From the NCBI GenBank assembly GCA_031213475.1, contig JARUPZ010000020.1:1972475-2036474 (forward strand): a DNA stretch of 64,000 bases, read 5' to 3'. Shown here one piece after another: positions 19,224 through 29,616 of this stretch (its first letter is position 1; every line of letters begins with the position of its first letter). A program made the position numbers and the translations under genes. The notes below the pieces were generated by a model. It had not been told where the DNA came from, did not search any database, and was given only the letters and a program-made list of their open reading frames with translations. The stretch is from Nereocystis luetkeana. Lineage: Eukaryota; Sar; Phaeophyceae; Laminariales; Laminariaceae.

Positions 19224-22200
19224 GTGATCGAGCGAGCGCCATTTTTTTTCCTTTTTTTTCCCTTCGAACATGCAGAAAAAATAAATAAAAGAGTACAGTG
19301 TGTCCGTAAATGTAAGAAACTCATATTCAATTATTTTAATAATAAACGTACCTTACATTATCGGACGTATTGTCAAGATATCTTATTTCATCAGACAGAC
19401 TCGATCCAGCGAAGATCTTGAGAGAAACCGCCGTATGGCGCAAAAGGCATATATATCACGGACATGCCGGGTGTACGATGTTGGTGCGGATTCGAGCGGT
19501 GTTCACCTACAAGCACAGACGTGGCGAGAGCGCGATGCCGCGCTGGACAAACCTTCCAGGCGCGTGGGGATTCGATTGCTACCTCGGTCGCCGCTGGGAC
19601 AGCTCTCATGGCTGTGACAGCTCAATCAGACACTTGTACTGGATTATTGAAATACATATATATGTATCCTGTACATGGTATAATACGCCGCAAATGCAAG
19701 CCGTTTTACACAACTTGCCGGTCGTGCCTCGGAACCTCGGCTGCTTCGGCAAAACATGTTTCCATGTGCAACAGAAGCACAGGACCGCTTCTCTCGGCGA
19801 GGACTGGGTCCCCAAAACTACGCCCTGCTGCACTGTGCGAGCGCTACTAACACCAGTAGAACGGTATTCCTCGAATGCATGATGATGCCTGGTGGCTCGT
19901 AGGGTGCACGAAACTACCGGCAGGCTGCAGCAAACTGGTTGAGAGCGAAGCGACGATCCATGGATACACGGATACGTTCATACTCGTATCATACACAGAA
20001 AATCGGAAATGCATGTGGAGTTTTCCTGCAATAAACCTCGGCACTTACAGCAGCAGCACCTGGTAAGATCGCACCGGTTATATGCTGCATTGTTGTACCA
20101 GGTATTAGTACAGTCAGTACTGGAGGCAATCAGGCGATCAGACAAGCTCAGTCGAAGAACTAATTCCCGAGCGAACGTACCTGGGTTTTTTCTGCTGTAA
20201 AGTATGGCAGTTACAGAAGAAGCAGATGTATTAGGTATGCTATTAATAGACAACAGTAGTAAAGGGGGCAGCCAAGCGTTTCAGCGACGTCTTAGAGGAA
20301 ATATTCCTCAAAATGCGGAGCAACGACATTTGCTCCGCCGTACAAGCACATACATACATGAGGGCGCCTGCTAAAGCGCCACCTGTGCCTCCGCGTGTAA
20401 GTAGCAGCATATATACGTGCGTTTCTGAACCATGTCTGCGAGCCGGGTGGTGTTTTGTAAATGAGGGCATCCGGACAATACTACCTGGTATCTACGACAA
20501 CGCGGATTGCCACATCAAAACACCATGGGCAGAGTGACTGATTATATGAATTACACTGACTGCGAGCTGCGAGTACTGCAATACAATAATGCTGGGTCGC
20601 ACAATGCTCTCCACGTACCCAGCCACAACTCCGATCAAACTGACCATCGACTCAAGCCCGTGACCACTGCTGCTGCTGTTGCTGCTGCTGCTGCCGCTGT
20701 TGCTACAGTCCCAGGACAATCTCGTGACCTCCATATTATATCCTGGTATATAATATATACCTGGTATATATATATATATATTATATATATATATATATTT
20801 CTCTTGCCATCCGACAATGTGCAGCATGATCTTCAATATTGATCACTCATAACTTCCCCGAAAGAAGAACACCTCGGAAACAAAAGGAAACCTATGCACC
20901 AAGTCTACCTATATATTGTATTATATATTATATATAATAATATATATATAGGTTGGGTTGGTGTCGGTTGACGACGATGATGAAACACGCCTCTCACTAC
21001 GTGAGCTAGACAGCCAGGGTATCATTGTTTTTTTTTGGCGGTCACCACGGCTGGTCGTCGAGTTATTTAATAGATCATGTTTGTACCGGGAGAACCTTCC
21101 CTCCGCACAAGGGGGGTGATCGTATCACGTGGTGTGTGTATGTAAGGCACCCGCGAGGCAGTTACATAGTAAACCCATTGCTGTCTCTAGAAGTGGCCAT
21201 GCACCAGATTTTGAATCAGTTAATTGATGCTGTCATCCATATGCAAAAAAAAACGCCTCAAAAACGGCTCTTAGTAGCATACAGCTCACGCTTCTCGCGA
21301 CTCGTCCAAGACCTCACGGCGCCTCGCGCTTGGTGCAAGCAATTTCTGCCTGGTCGGTGAAAACCCGACGTGCTCCGTTCCGGCATTGTGATGGTACGAG
21401 GGTCTATGGTCATACGACTACGGCCATGCATGATACTGAGCGCATCCCTTTCCGTTCCCGCCCCCGATCCCCTCCTTTGGCGCACATCATGCAGGAACGG
21501 GCTCAGAACATGATAGTCCCGAGCACTCCGAGTACGGCCAACGAGATGCTGCCGAGGTCGTTGGCTCCCCACGAGCCCATGCCCGGGATAGAGGGTGCTG
21601 CCGAGGGAAGCGCCAGCCCCGACACGAGCGAACAGCCAGAGCGAATGTCATTTCAGCTAAACCCGGGGGAGGAGGAAGAGGCCTCGTCCTTCGTGCCGCT
21701 GTCTATCGCCGGAAATAGGGCAGGCAGACCCGTGAAGTGGTCCCTGGGGTACCTAGGGGAGAACGCGAAGGAGGAGAGCGGCATGATCGTCGGAGGGGGC
21801 AGCTTTGGTGAGACCAAAAACACAAAGACAGGAAGGTCGTGGTGTGTGACTGAACTTCTTCTTCTTTTTTCCTTCTGTCTTTTTAACCCAAGGATGGTAT
21901 ATATGATACGGCGGTGCAGCGCGCTTCGGCGAATAGGCTGACGTCGTACGAGTAGCTTGTTTTGAGTAAACCCTTTTATGTGCTACCTGAAAATTGTGTA
22001 CGACTCAGTTTTTAAGTAGGTTTCGCCCCCGGAAAGGCGATGCAGATTTGAAGGGGTGAAGTGTATATGGTTGGATCTTGCGTTGGTGGCGACCGGCACG
22101 CGGAATCGGTTCGTGTACGATTCGGGACAAGTTTCTTTGCTGATCTAGGGGAGCGGTTACGACAGACAACCTTGTCGTCTCTCCACTCTCCACCCTTTCC

Positions 22201-25200
22201 GCGGTAGGCGTGGGGGAGCTCGAGGAAGGGCGACAGCAAACCTCGAGGTGTCGCCTGTAGTCGCTCACGCCCCTGGTCTGTCTCGTCTCTCGTTTTATTG
22301 TTTCGTTCGAGAGCAGCGAAGGTTTCAGTCGTTACCATCAAGAGCAGCGGCCTCAAGATGGCCGTCAAGTCCATCGCGCGGTACACGGCGTCCGACGACT
22401 CTCTGGTGAGGGTGTTAAGCGGCGTGGACGCCTTTTCAGCCAAAGTTTCCTTCCCCATCTCAAGGGATAGCAATATGTTGGCAAGTTTCCGTCAAAACCC
22501 AAAAAGCTGAAGATCACCTACCGGTATCCGTGCAAGGTAACATCGTTGAGATGCGTAACGGCAGCAACACAAGTGTACCTCGACAAACGCTTCAGGTTGT
22601 ATGGAAGAGGGTCTTTGATGCGGGTTCGGCACGCTAATCTCTTGGGCGTGAGGTCAAAACGTCGTGCAACGATGGTGTTGTTCGGGCAAGCCGCGGAGAC
22701 AACGCACAGCCTTTTGCACGCATTGACGTTAGGTTCGGCTGTTTTCTGTTTCTTTGTGTTGTCGTACTCACCGCGAATTTGCAACAGGATGAGTTTATCG
22801 ACATGGAGCTCAAGACTTTGCAGGCGGCAGGAGCGCACCCCAACGTGGTGGACTGTTTCGGGTTTATCAGGACGTCTTACACGTGAGGAGAATGCCGCCG
22901 CGACTCGGTTGGGAATCTCGGTCGTATGTCTTTTTATTACGGGGGACCACAGTTAACCCCTTTAGAACCGCAGTCCCGTTTTGGGGACAAACTACTTAAA
23001 GTTTGAGTGGTTTGTCCCCGAATCGAGACTGCGGTTCTAAAAGGTTTAATAGGACCTGTGGTACACATAAAAAACTATATATTTAACCATTTCTACTAAC
23101 CATATTTGGTCCTATTAACTATGGCCCCCCGTAGTAGTAGTCGAAGCTGAAGTTGATTGGTTGTCAGGACCATTGACATTGGTCGTTGTGGGAAACTTTC
23201 GCGAACAGTTGAAGGCGAGTAAATGTTGGGACTTGTGGTAGTGGTCGCAATGGGCATTTTCACAAATGGTTGGAGTCTTAGTGCCTGGTGCGCGGTGATT
23301 AGTAAGGACTAGCGGTCGTTGCGAAGAGTTCTTCGTATAGGGTGCATGCAGCCTGCTATTTTCCGACGAAGAAGTGACCTTCGCCCCTCAAGGTACATTT
23401 TTTTTCGCTATTAATAGTCACCCCCCTTATGCTTGAGATGCCAGGGGGGGGGCGGGGAGCTTGTGGGTGTTAACGCTGCCCAAAAACACACGGTCAAGAA
23501 ATAGCGGCTCGTGAATAGCGGCGCAAAGACGTTACAATGGGTCCGCTGTCACCGTGTGCTCGTGTTACATGGATGTAACGCGACTAAAAAATGGCCCTAC
23601 ACTATTTCCAAGCAGTATGTCTCCAACGCAAAAATAAAAAAGGATTCAATTGTTGAGAGCGCCTTGCAGCGTGGGCAGGCACAATTCCATGCGAGTCGAA
23701 GAGGCAAGAAAAGGCTGAAATCTTCTCGCGATAAAAATGAAGGCACGTACCGCAGCGGGAAGGGGGGAGAAGAGCCTGCTATGTGACCCCGGATCTGAGT
23801 TACGAGTTGGAAGGAGAGAGAGAAGAAGATGTGCGAAGATAATGAATGGGATGAGCAAAAAAAAAAAAAAAAAACGAAGCGGAGAACGCCATTTCTATTT
23901 TTTATTCTCAGAGAAAACCCTTAGCCGGTGAAACATTTACCGGGTCATGCCGCAGAGTACTGCAGGCATCCCTTGCGTCATACGCACTAACGTGCTGTCG
24001 GCCTCCTCTGTGGAAACCCCTTCCGGCTGGTTTTCGGTTTTCTCCATATTGCTCGGGACTCTCTACTATCTTCGAATGTGTTGTATCCTCGTGTCTGTAC
24101 GGAGTGGAGCTGCGACTCCATCGCCAATTTCATGCGCACAACTTTCGCTACCGTGTGTACGTGATAAACGTTTTTCCTGGCTATCGACACCGACCTCACG
24201 CATCAGCCATAATTTTAAGCGTCGGCGCGATTGTCCGCGTCTTACACCCCCCAGAAAGAACAGCACCCTCGCCGCACGATTAAAAATCGCTCAGATACTG
24301 TACAACACAGACAAGAGTTACTATTACGGGGGGCCATAGTTAATAGGACCAAATATTGTTAGTAAAAATGATTAAATATAAAGGTTTTTATGTGTACCTT
24401 TGGTCCTATTAACTATGGTCCCCCGTAATAACAAACTCTTTCGCGAACATCTAATGGGGGTGCGCCCGCCAATCCTCGTGTGCATGGATGATTCAACCTT
24501 TTACGTGCGTTCCTTCGCTCTGGTGTTTTCTTTTTTCTATCGCTCGCGTCTCCTTCTACCCCCCCCCCCCCCCCCCCCCCGCCCCCCCCTCTTTTGTCCC
24601 ATGGTTGCCTTTGTTTCATGGGCGCTGACGGTGGTGATCTTTCCCGTCAGGGTCTACGTCATGATGCCGATGGTCGCCACTGACCTCAAGGAACTGATGT
24701 CGAAGGTGGGCCATCCCATGCCACGCGCCACGGTGGGCAGAAATTTCCCCTGCCCATCCCTCCCTTCCTTACTGGCAGTTCGGTTAGAGCTGCGGTATCA
24801 TAGAGCGCTCTTAATAGTTTGCGCGTTTGTGATGGGCCCTGGTTTTTGTCTGTGGCTCCCTCAGGAGGAGTAGAGTGATCGGTAGACCCGCACTGAGAGT
24901 TTGTCAGGGGTGAACTCATGCGTACAAGTTTTTTGTTTGTTTGTTTGTTTGTTTGTTTGTTTTTTTCGGTGGAAAGCGGTAAATTGTGCCGGTATACATT
25001 GGATATACTGTCCATTACTAAAAATAGGCGAACTGATTGGTGGTGATATGTTCTATTATTATTATTATTATTATCTCTTTTGCCATCCGACAATGTGCAG
25101 CATGATCTTCAACATGGATCACTCATAACTTTCCCGAAAGAAGAACACCTCGGAAACAAAAGGAAACCCATGCACCAAGTCTATTGATAGGAGACTTGGG

Positions 25201-28200
25201 TGTCGCGGGTTGAAAGTTTTGTGATCGTGCGTGTATCCGTCCCCTTCTGAACGGCGTCGCGTTTTGGTCCGGTCAGGTCGGGGTGCTGAGCGAGGACAAG
25301 GTCAAGACGTACATGCAGCAAATGGTGTCCGCCGTCGAGTACCTCCACGGAAAGGGGGTTCTGCACCGGGACCTTAAGCCGGCGAACATGCTCCTGACAG
25401 AAGGTATACGCTGCCGTCACAATCACCTGGAAATAAATTCGTCACCAATTTTTGGGCGATGAGACTCTGTTGCCGCCACGTATATACAGTACGACATTGT
25501 TTGGCTTAGGCTCTGCTGCTATAGGCGGCACGCGGCACAAATAATAGTTATACCTTACCGCACAAATCATCCCACACATCTTCCCAGTCGTCTGTCCTGC
25601 CCCCAAAAACGTACGTGGGCGTAGTTCTAAATTGGTTGATACGCTAATGTTGTGGACCAGGCTCAACCTTCTTTTAAGGTGAGGCAGAGTGTGTCCTTCC
25701 TACGCCTCACAATTTTTTTTCAAGTACAATAAACATTTTTTTTTGTTTTCACTTTTTGTATTTCGTGCAAAGCTCGAGCCAACTCGTTTTCGCTTCGCTT
25801 TGTTTTGTTTGACCAATTTCTTGAGGCTTTTGACCGTCGCACACTCTTCTTTAGGGGGAAAAACACCTGCAATTAGGGGGGAAATCACCTGCAATTAGGG
25901 GGGAAATCACCTGCAATTAGGGGGGAAATCACCTGCAATTAGACTACTACGGGGAACCATAGGAAATAGGACCTACGGTACACACCAAAGTCCTATTTAC
26001 TTCCCCTTTTTTACCAACAATATTTGGTCCTATTTGCTATGGTCCCCCAAAATAGGATAGACAAAACTTCCACTGGTGTAGTGCCTTTTATCTCAGGAAC
26101 CACTGCGATCATCGAAAATGTCTTCTGTGCTAAAATACCCGGTCGATGGCAGGCTTTCCACCGATGCTACAACTTGTATTCTTCAGAAATGCGCTGGGAA
26201 GCAAGCCTCTCTCCCCCCGTTTTGAGGCTACATAGTATTGACATTGCAGTAGGGGCCACCGCCATACATACGAAAAGCTTAGAAGTCGTGCGCCTACAGT
26301 ACGTAAGGGAAAGGATTCAAGTTGTGTCACGTGCTTGCTGTCTTCAGAACTAACGATATCGCTGTTTTGTGTATCTGCCTGTTTTGCTGACCCACCGCCC
26401 CGACCCAACCAACCCGCGCCTGCCTCTCCCTTGGCCCGCCTAAACCGTGGCTTCTGCCGTCGCTGTTTGCGTGGTTTTGTGAACATCCCAGGAGACACGG
26501 TGTTGCTGGCCGACTTCGGCATCTCTACCATCATGCCGCCGGGGCAGACATTTTTCAGCGACCTCACGTGCGGCACGAAGGTATGCACATAATATGGAGG
26601 CGTTTTGTTTCCCTCTCTGTTTCGGTCGAGAGTTTCACGGCCGCCGAGTTAAATTAAACTCTTCAACAACTTCGACTCGCGTGTATTTGTGTGTGGTTAA
26701 GTTACCTAGAATCTGTGTGGGATACCTTCGGTGCGATCTTCGATGATTTCAGATCCAACAACCCTAAGGGAATTGATTCATGCGATGGTCGCTCGAGTTG
26801 GTTAAAAATGCGGTGCGATCTTCAAACATCTCAGGACAGTTTTTTTTTTTGCTTTCTATTTTTTGTTTTGTATTCGGAATCGTTCCTGCTCGGCCATGTT
26901 GTTTTTTTGTCGTTCTGTTTTCGGAGTCGTTGCTGTTCGGCCAATCGACCGTCAACCAACAACCCCGAGGGCTCACCAAACTACTCTGTTCCCCGACGAT
27001 TGATGTGTCTGTCTCGTCCCGGCAGTCGTACATGGCACCCGAGCAGGTCACTGGTGAAGAGGAGGTGGACTTTAGCGTCAAGGTTGACACGTGGGGACTG
27101 GGCGTGGTCGCCTATGAGCTCATGCACGGCAGGACGCCTTTCAGGTGGGGAACCGTTAAAAATCTCATGTATGTGTCGCCAAAACAAAAATGGCAGAGTC
27201 GTTGGGAGTCTTGACCTTACATGCGCATCGCAGAGAGCGCGGAAGGAGTCCAACGCTTCGAGCACCACGGCTTGTTTTTTTTTTTTTTGCACAGAACGTT
27301 TTCGACCCGTTTATTTCTATGAACGTCAAGAGAGAGCTCGATTGTTTTCAAAGCTTCGGGCTGGTATCGAGACCTGTACGGGTGGTCTTCTGGGTTGGAG
27401 GAAGAAAAAAAACCGCCGCGGTCTGTTTTGTTTTCCAGGGAATTCTCCCACCTTGATATGCTCCCGCTGAATCGGCAGAGTAACGTTTGCCACGATTGAA
27501 GTGTGGCCCCTCTCGTACGCGAGGCGAGGGTATCGCCGTGTCAGCCCATGTACTTCTTCAGTGCAGCGCTTCTCCCCCCCCCCCCAACCATCTCCACGGG
27601 GGCATATCACGGGGCATTTGCTAGCGTTAAACGGTGATCGCAGGCTAAACCGAGCCCTCTGCTGTTTTTTTTTTCCCCCCGTTGCCCTTTCTTTTTTCTT
27701 TTTTCTTTTTTCTTCCTTTTGTTGCCTCCTGCGCATGGGCAAATACAAAGCTGTACCTAGCCCGCTTCCCACGTGGAACGTGCGCCGTGTGTCAATCTAA
27801 CTCTGTTGCTTTCGGCGTGCTCCTGTGCAACCGCTCTGAAGGCCCGTCAGCGGCGCCAACGACATCGCAGGAGACGAGAGCAAGGGGGGCGCGAGCGAGG
27901 GGCCCGTGGAGGCGCAAGGGATCGAGCTGCGGTACGATGACCGCATCGACTTGCTAGAGCGCGAGAACATCTCTTCCGGGACGGTGGCTTTCGACGACCA
28001 GGTCGTGTCTGCGGACGGGATTGACTTCATCTCCAAGGTGAGGACTCCTGACTGTGGCGCGTGTCGGAAAATATTGACCTTAGACGCTAGCCCCAAGGGT
28101 CACAAGTGTTTACGATGTGTCCCGGTTTCGACAAAATGGTTGACGGGTAGTCCCCACTATTTACTCAGTACATTACACCCCAAGAACAATTTTAAGAAAA

Positions 28201-29616
28201 ATCCCAGGTTGTTAAGACTTGTCCCATCTTCAACAAAATGGTTGACAGTGCACACTAATCCCCAGATTACTACGGCTCGTCCCAGCTTCGGCCGAAAGGG
28301 TTGGTATGCACAGATACTCCCAAATTATTCCGAGATTTTTTCCAGATTATTACGACTTGCCCCAGCTTCGACCAAATGGTTGATCGTCCACACTAAAACC
28401 TGGCTTAATATTTCACACGTCGGACAGACAGATCACGATCTACTGGAGACCATCTAGATCCACCCTATCCAGCCGTTAGGATATCTTTTGCAGGATATGC
28501 ACAGTACGGATCCAACGCAGGGAACATGTCCTATTAATAACTGATCCAGCAGATCGTACGGCTCGCCTCCCGGAAGCATGAGCTAGATCATACAGATCAT
28601 ACAGATCAGGAATATCTATATTAATACCTATCTGCCCTGGAAAACCTATATCATGAAACGGAGATCGATCATCCGTGCGGGGTATGAAAGAGATATTTCC
28701 GTGAAATTTCGTAGGCGGACGGGGTTTTAGGGTTGGAGTCAGGCTTCCAAGGTCATGTACAGTAGTTCAACCATCATTCCGTCGCACCTGGATCAAGGCA
28801 GAGTCTGTGCAACCCTCGCGAAGGTTCCAATCTCTGTAGGCAGCAGCATTGCTACCAAACAGCTGGGGGCGTTTATGACGTTTTTTTCTTGCCTGGAGCG
28901 TGTAGATCCTACCACGACTTTGCAAGGCGTGCACTTGGGTATTAATTATCTGTACCGAGCAAGAATTCCAAGCCAAAGAAGGACCATTGGGGAGATCTGG
29001 ACTGAAGATTGTGCTTTTGTTGCATTTACATTCGTGATAAAACTCTGAGCTACGAAACGGCCATCGCCGACTGTTAGCTCAGCGGGTACGCTGTAATTCC
29101 ACTAGGTACGGCACGCTAGCCTAGCGAGACTTTTTTTTAGCATGATCATCAAAACCGATCGATACCAGGTATTATTTTTTGCACGTCTGCGCCCTCGCTC
29201 TTAGAACAAGCGTGACCAGACAGCATCGAACCTCGCACTTTTTTTTTTTTCGTAAACGTACGGGAAAATGTTGAAAGAATACAAAGGAAGTTAACCCGGT
29301 CCCTCGTCCCATCCCGACCTCTTCATGGCAGCTTCTGGAGCGAGATGTGGACATGCGGCTCTCAGCTTCTGACGCCGCCGAGCACCCGTGGGTTGGCGGG
29401 CTGGAGAAGGCAATCGAGCTCAGGGCCTTGGCTGCGGACGTCGTGGCGGCCCGGGAAGCCGAGATCGGCGCTGAGAAAGCGCGTGTGGCCGGGGGCAGGA
29501 GGCGGGTAGCACGACGCCGGGTGCCGGCAGCGGGGGAGGGAGGAGGAGGGGCGGTGGGCGGTGTCGTCGCCCCTGGGGGTGCGGGGGGTGGCGACGGTGG
29601 CGAGCGCCTTGCGTAA
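18765..29616 (+). CDS. Serine/threonine protein kinase with hydrophobic N-terminal segment (ten exons)
   Basis: The spliced product is about 605 aa if it starts at 18765. All kinase landmarks are present in order: glycine loop GGGSFAKV (about 253-260), Lys275 in MAVKSI, a Glu-containing C-helix DEFIDMELKTL, catalytic HRDLKPANMLL (Asp369), ADFGIS (Asp387), MAPEQ (Glu415), DTWGLGVVAYEL, and the closing helix DVDMRLSASDAAEHPWV. The catalytic domain should therefore be active on Ser/Thr. The HRDLKP motif and the CGTKSYMAPEQ activation segment are CAMK-like, but I cannot name a subfamily. The N-terminal exon encodes about 17 hydrophobic residues (LLTVCCAATRAVLFLYDL), which could anchor it to a membrane. 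Phases agree at all nine introns. The C-terminus is uncertain. Confidence 0.88.
20060..20790. repeat. TA-rich segment with several TACCWGGTA words
   Basis: Exact TACCAGGTA/TACCTGGTA at 20096, 20482 and 20759, the last inside a TATATA run; TATTAATA at 20241; a short CTG run near 20670-20700. No gene seen. Confidence 0.7.
20797..20915 (+). mobile_element. Family C short interspersed repeat
   Basis: TCTTGCCATCCGACAATGTG to ATGCACCAAGTCTA, nearly identical to 25075-25185. One end abuts a TA microsatellite. Intron 1 of the protein kinase gene. Confidence 0.85.
21225..21445 (+). mobile_element. Family A SINE-like repeat, near full length
   Basis: GATGCTGTCATCCATATGCA to CGACTACGGCCATGCATGAT. It ends about 50 bases before kinase exon 2 and lacks the long C-run. 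Confidence 0.8.
21495..21807 (+). CDS. Protein kinase exon 2 (glycine loop start)
   Basis: CATGCAG|GAACGG to AGCTTTG|GTGAGA, phase 1. It ends with EESGMIVGGGSF, the first strand of the kinase fold. The linker before it is Pro/Ser/Glu-rich. Confidence 0.88.
22317..22405 (+). CDS. Protein kinase exon 3 (ATP-binding Lys)
   Basis: GAGCAG|CGAAGG to TCTCTG|GTGAGG. Completes the glycine loop as FAKV (as in MARK-type kinases) and encodes KSSGLKMAVKSIARY. Confidence 0.9.
22788..22882 (+). CDS. Protein kinase exon 4 (C-helix)
   Basis: GCAACAG|GATGAG to TCTTACAC|GTGAGG, phase 2. It encodes DEFIDMELKTLQAAGAHPNV, then VDCFGFIRTSY. Confidence 0.9.
22937..23133 (+). mobile_element. M1 MITE copy 4, interrupted by M2
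   Basis: Left part TTACGGGGGACCACAGTTAA, right part TAGGACCTGTGG... to CCCCCCGTA. The M2 copy sits between two TTAA copies. Intron 4 of the kinase gene. Confidence 0.95.
22953..23049 (+). mobile_element. M2 MITE nested in M1
   Basis: TTAACCCCTTTAGAACCGCA to GCGGTTCTAAAAGGTTTAA, with TTAA duplicated at both ends. Removing it restores the M1 sequence ACAGTTAATAGGACC. Confidence 0.95.
23655..23875 (+). mobile_element. Family D retroposon-like repeat with poly-A tail
   Basis: It matches 4790-5010 in reverse and ends in about 18 A at 23857-23874. Part of it (GCGATAAAAATGAAGGCACG) recurs at about 48058. Intron 4 of the kinase gene. Confidence 0.8.
24324..24428 (+). mobile_element. M1 MITE copy 5
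   Basis: TTACGGGGGGCC to GGTCCCCCGTAA with TA on both sides; almost identical to copy 1. Confidence 0.95.
24651..24705 (+). CDS. Protein kinase exon 5 (hinge)
   Basis: CCCGTCAG|GGTCTA to TCGAAG|GTGGGC. This 55-base exon encodes VYVMMPMVATDLKELMSK, the hinge strand and helix D. Confidence 0.85.
25070..25190 (+). mobile_element. Family C short interspersed repeat
   Basis: Preceded by ATTATTATTATTATTATTAT; then the family C body as at 20797. The body-plus-trinucleotide-end structure matches the copy at 1755. Confidence 0.85.
25277..25403 (+). CDS. Protein kinase exon 6 (catalytic loop)
   Basis: CCGGTCAG|GTCGGG to ACAGAAG|GTATAC, phase 1. It contains YLHGKGVLHRDLKPANMLL, complete catalytic loop with Asp369. 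Confidence 0.95.
25854..25941 (+). repeat. 22-bp tandem repeat, four units
   Basis: Unit GGGGGGAAATCACCTGCAAT plus TA, repeated about four times and stopping a few bases before M1 copy 6. Confidence 0.95.
25948..26053 (+). mobile_element. M1 MITE copy 6 (diverged)
   Basis: TACGGGGAACCATAGGAAAT to CTATGGTCCCCCAAAATA; ends eroded. Intron 6 of the kinase gene. Confidence 0.8.
26492..26580 (+). CDS. Protein kinase exon 7 (DFG motif)
   Basis: CATCCCAG|GAGACA to GCACGAAG|GTATGC. It encodes TVLLADFGISTIMPPGQTFF and ends in the activation-segment CGTK. Confidence 0.95.
27026..27144 (+). CDS. Protein kinase exon 8 (APE motif, F-helix)
   Basis: CCGGCAG|TCGTAC to CCTTTCAG|GTGGGG, phase 2. SYMAPEQVTGEEE and VKVDTWGLGVVAYELMHGRT are unmistakable. 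Confidence 0.95.
27851..28037 (+). CDS. Protein kinase exon 9 (acidic insert and G-helix region)
   Basis: CCCGTCAG|CGGCGC to TCCAAG|GTGAGG, phase 0. An acidic, Gly-rich insert comes before ELRYDDRIDLLERENI and the helix start ADGIDFISK. The insert makes this region longer than in a compact kinase domain. Confidence 0.85.
28100..28400 (+). repeat. Degenerate tandem repeat just after the exon 9 donor
   Basis: Three to four units share CTTCAACAAAATGGTTGAC and GTCCCAGCTTCG words with variable spacing. Similar words recur at 42490-42690 (CAAAATGGTCGACAGTCC). Confidence 0.75.
28425..28680 (+). repeat. Family F repeat
   Basis: CAGACAGATCACGATCTA, GGAACATGTCC and ATACAGATCAGG blocks, with TATTAATA words at 28532 and 28619. 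Confidence 0.6.
29332..29616 (+). CDS. Protein kinase exon 10 (C-terminal)
   Basis: ATGGCAG|CTTCTG, phase 0. LLERDVDMRLSASDAAEHPW closes the kinase domain; an Ala/Glu-rich helix, an Arg-rich patch and a Gly-rich tail follow. In frame it stops at TAA 29614-29616, but that TAA lies inside GC|GTAAGT, a strong donor, so the gene may instead splice onward. Confidence 0.75.
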   Translation, partial: LLERDVDMRLSASDAAEHPWVGGLEKAIELRALAADVVAAREAEIGAEKARVAGGRRRVARRRVPAAGEGGGGAVGGVVAPGGAGGGDGGERLA

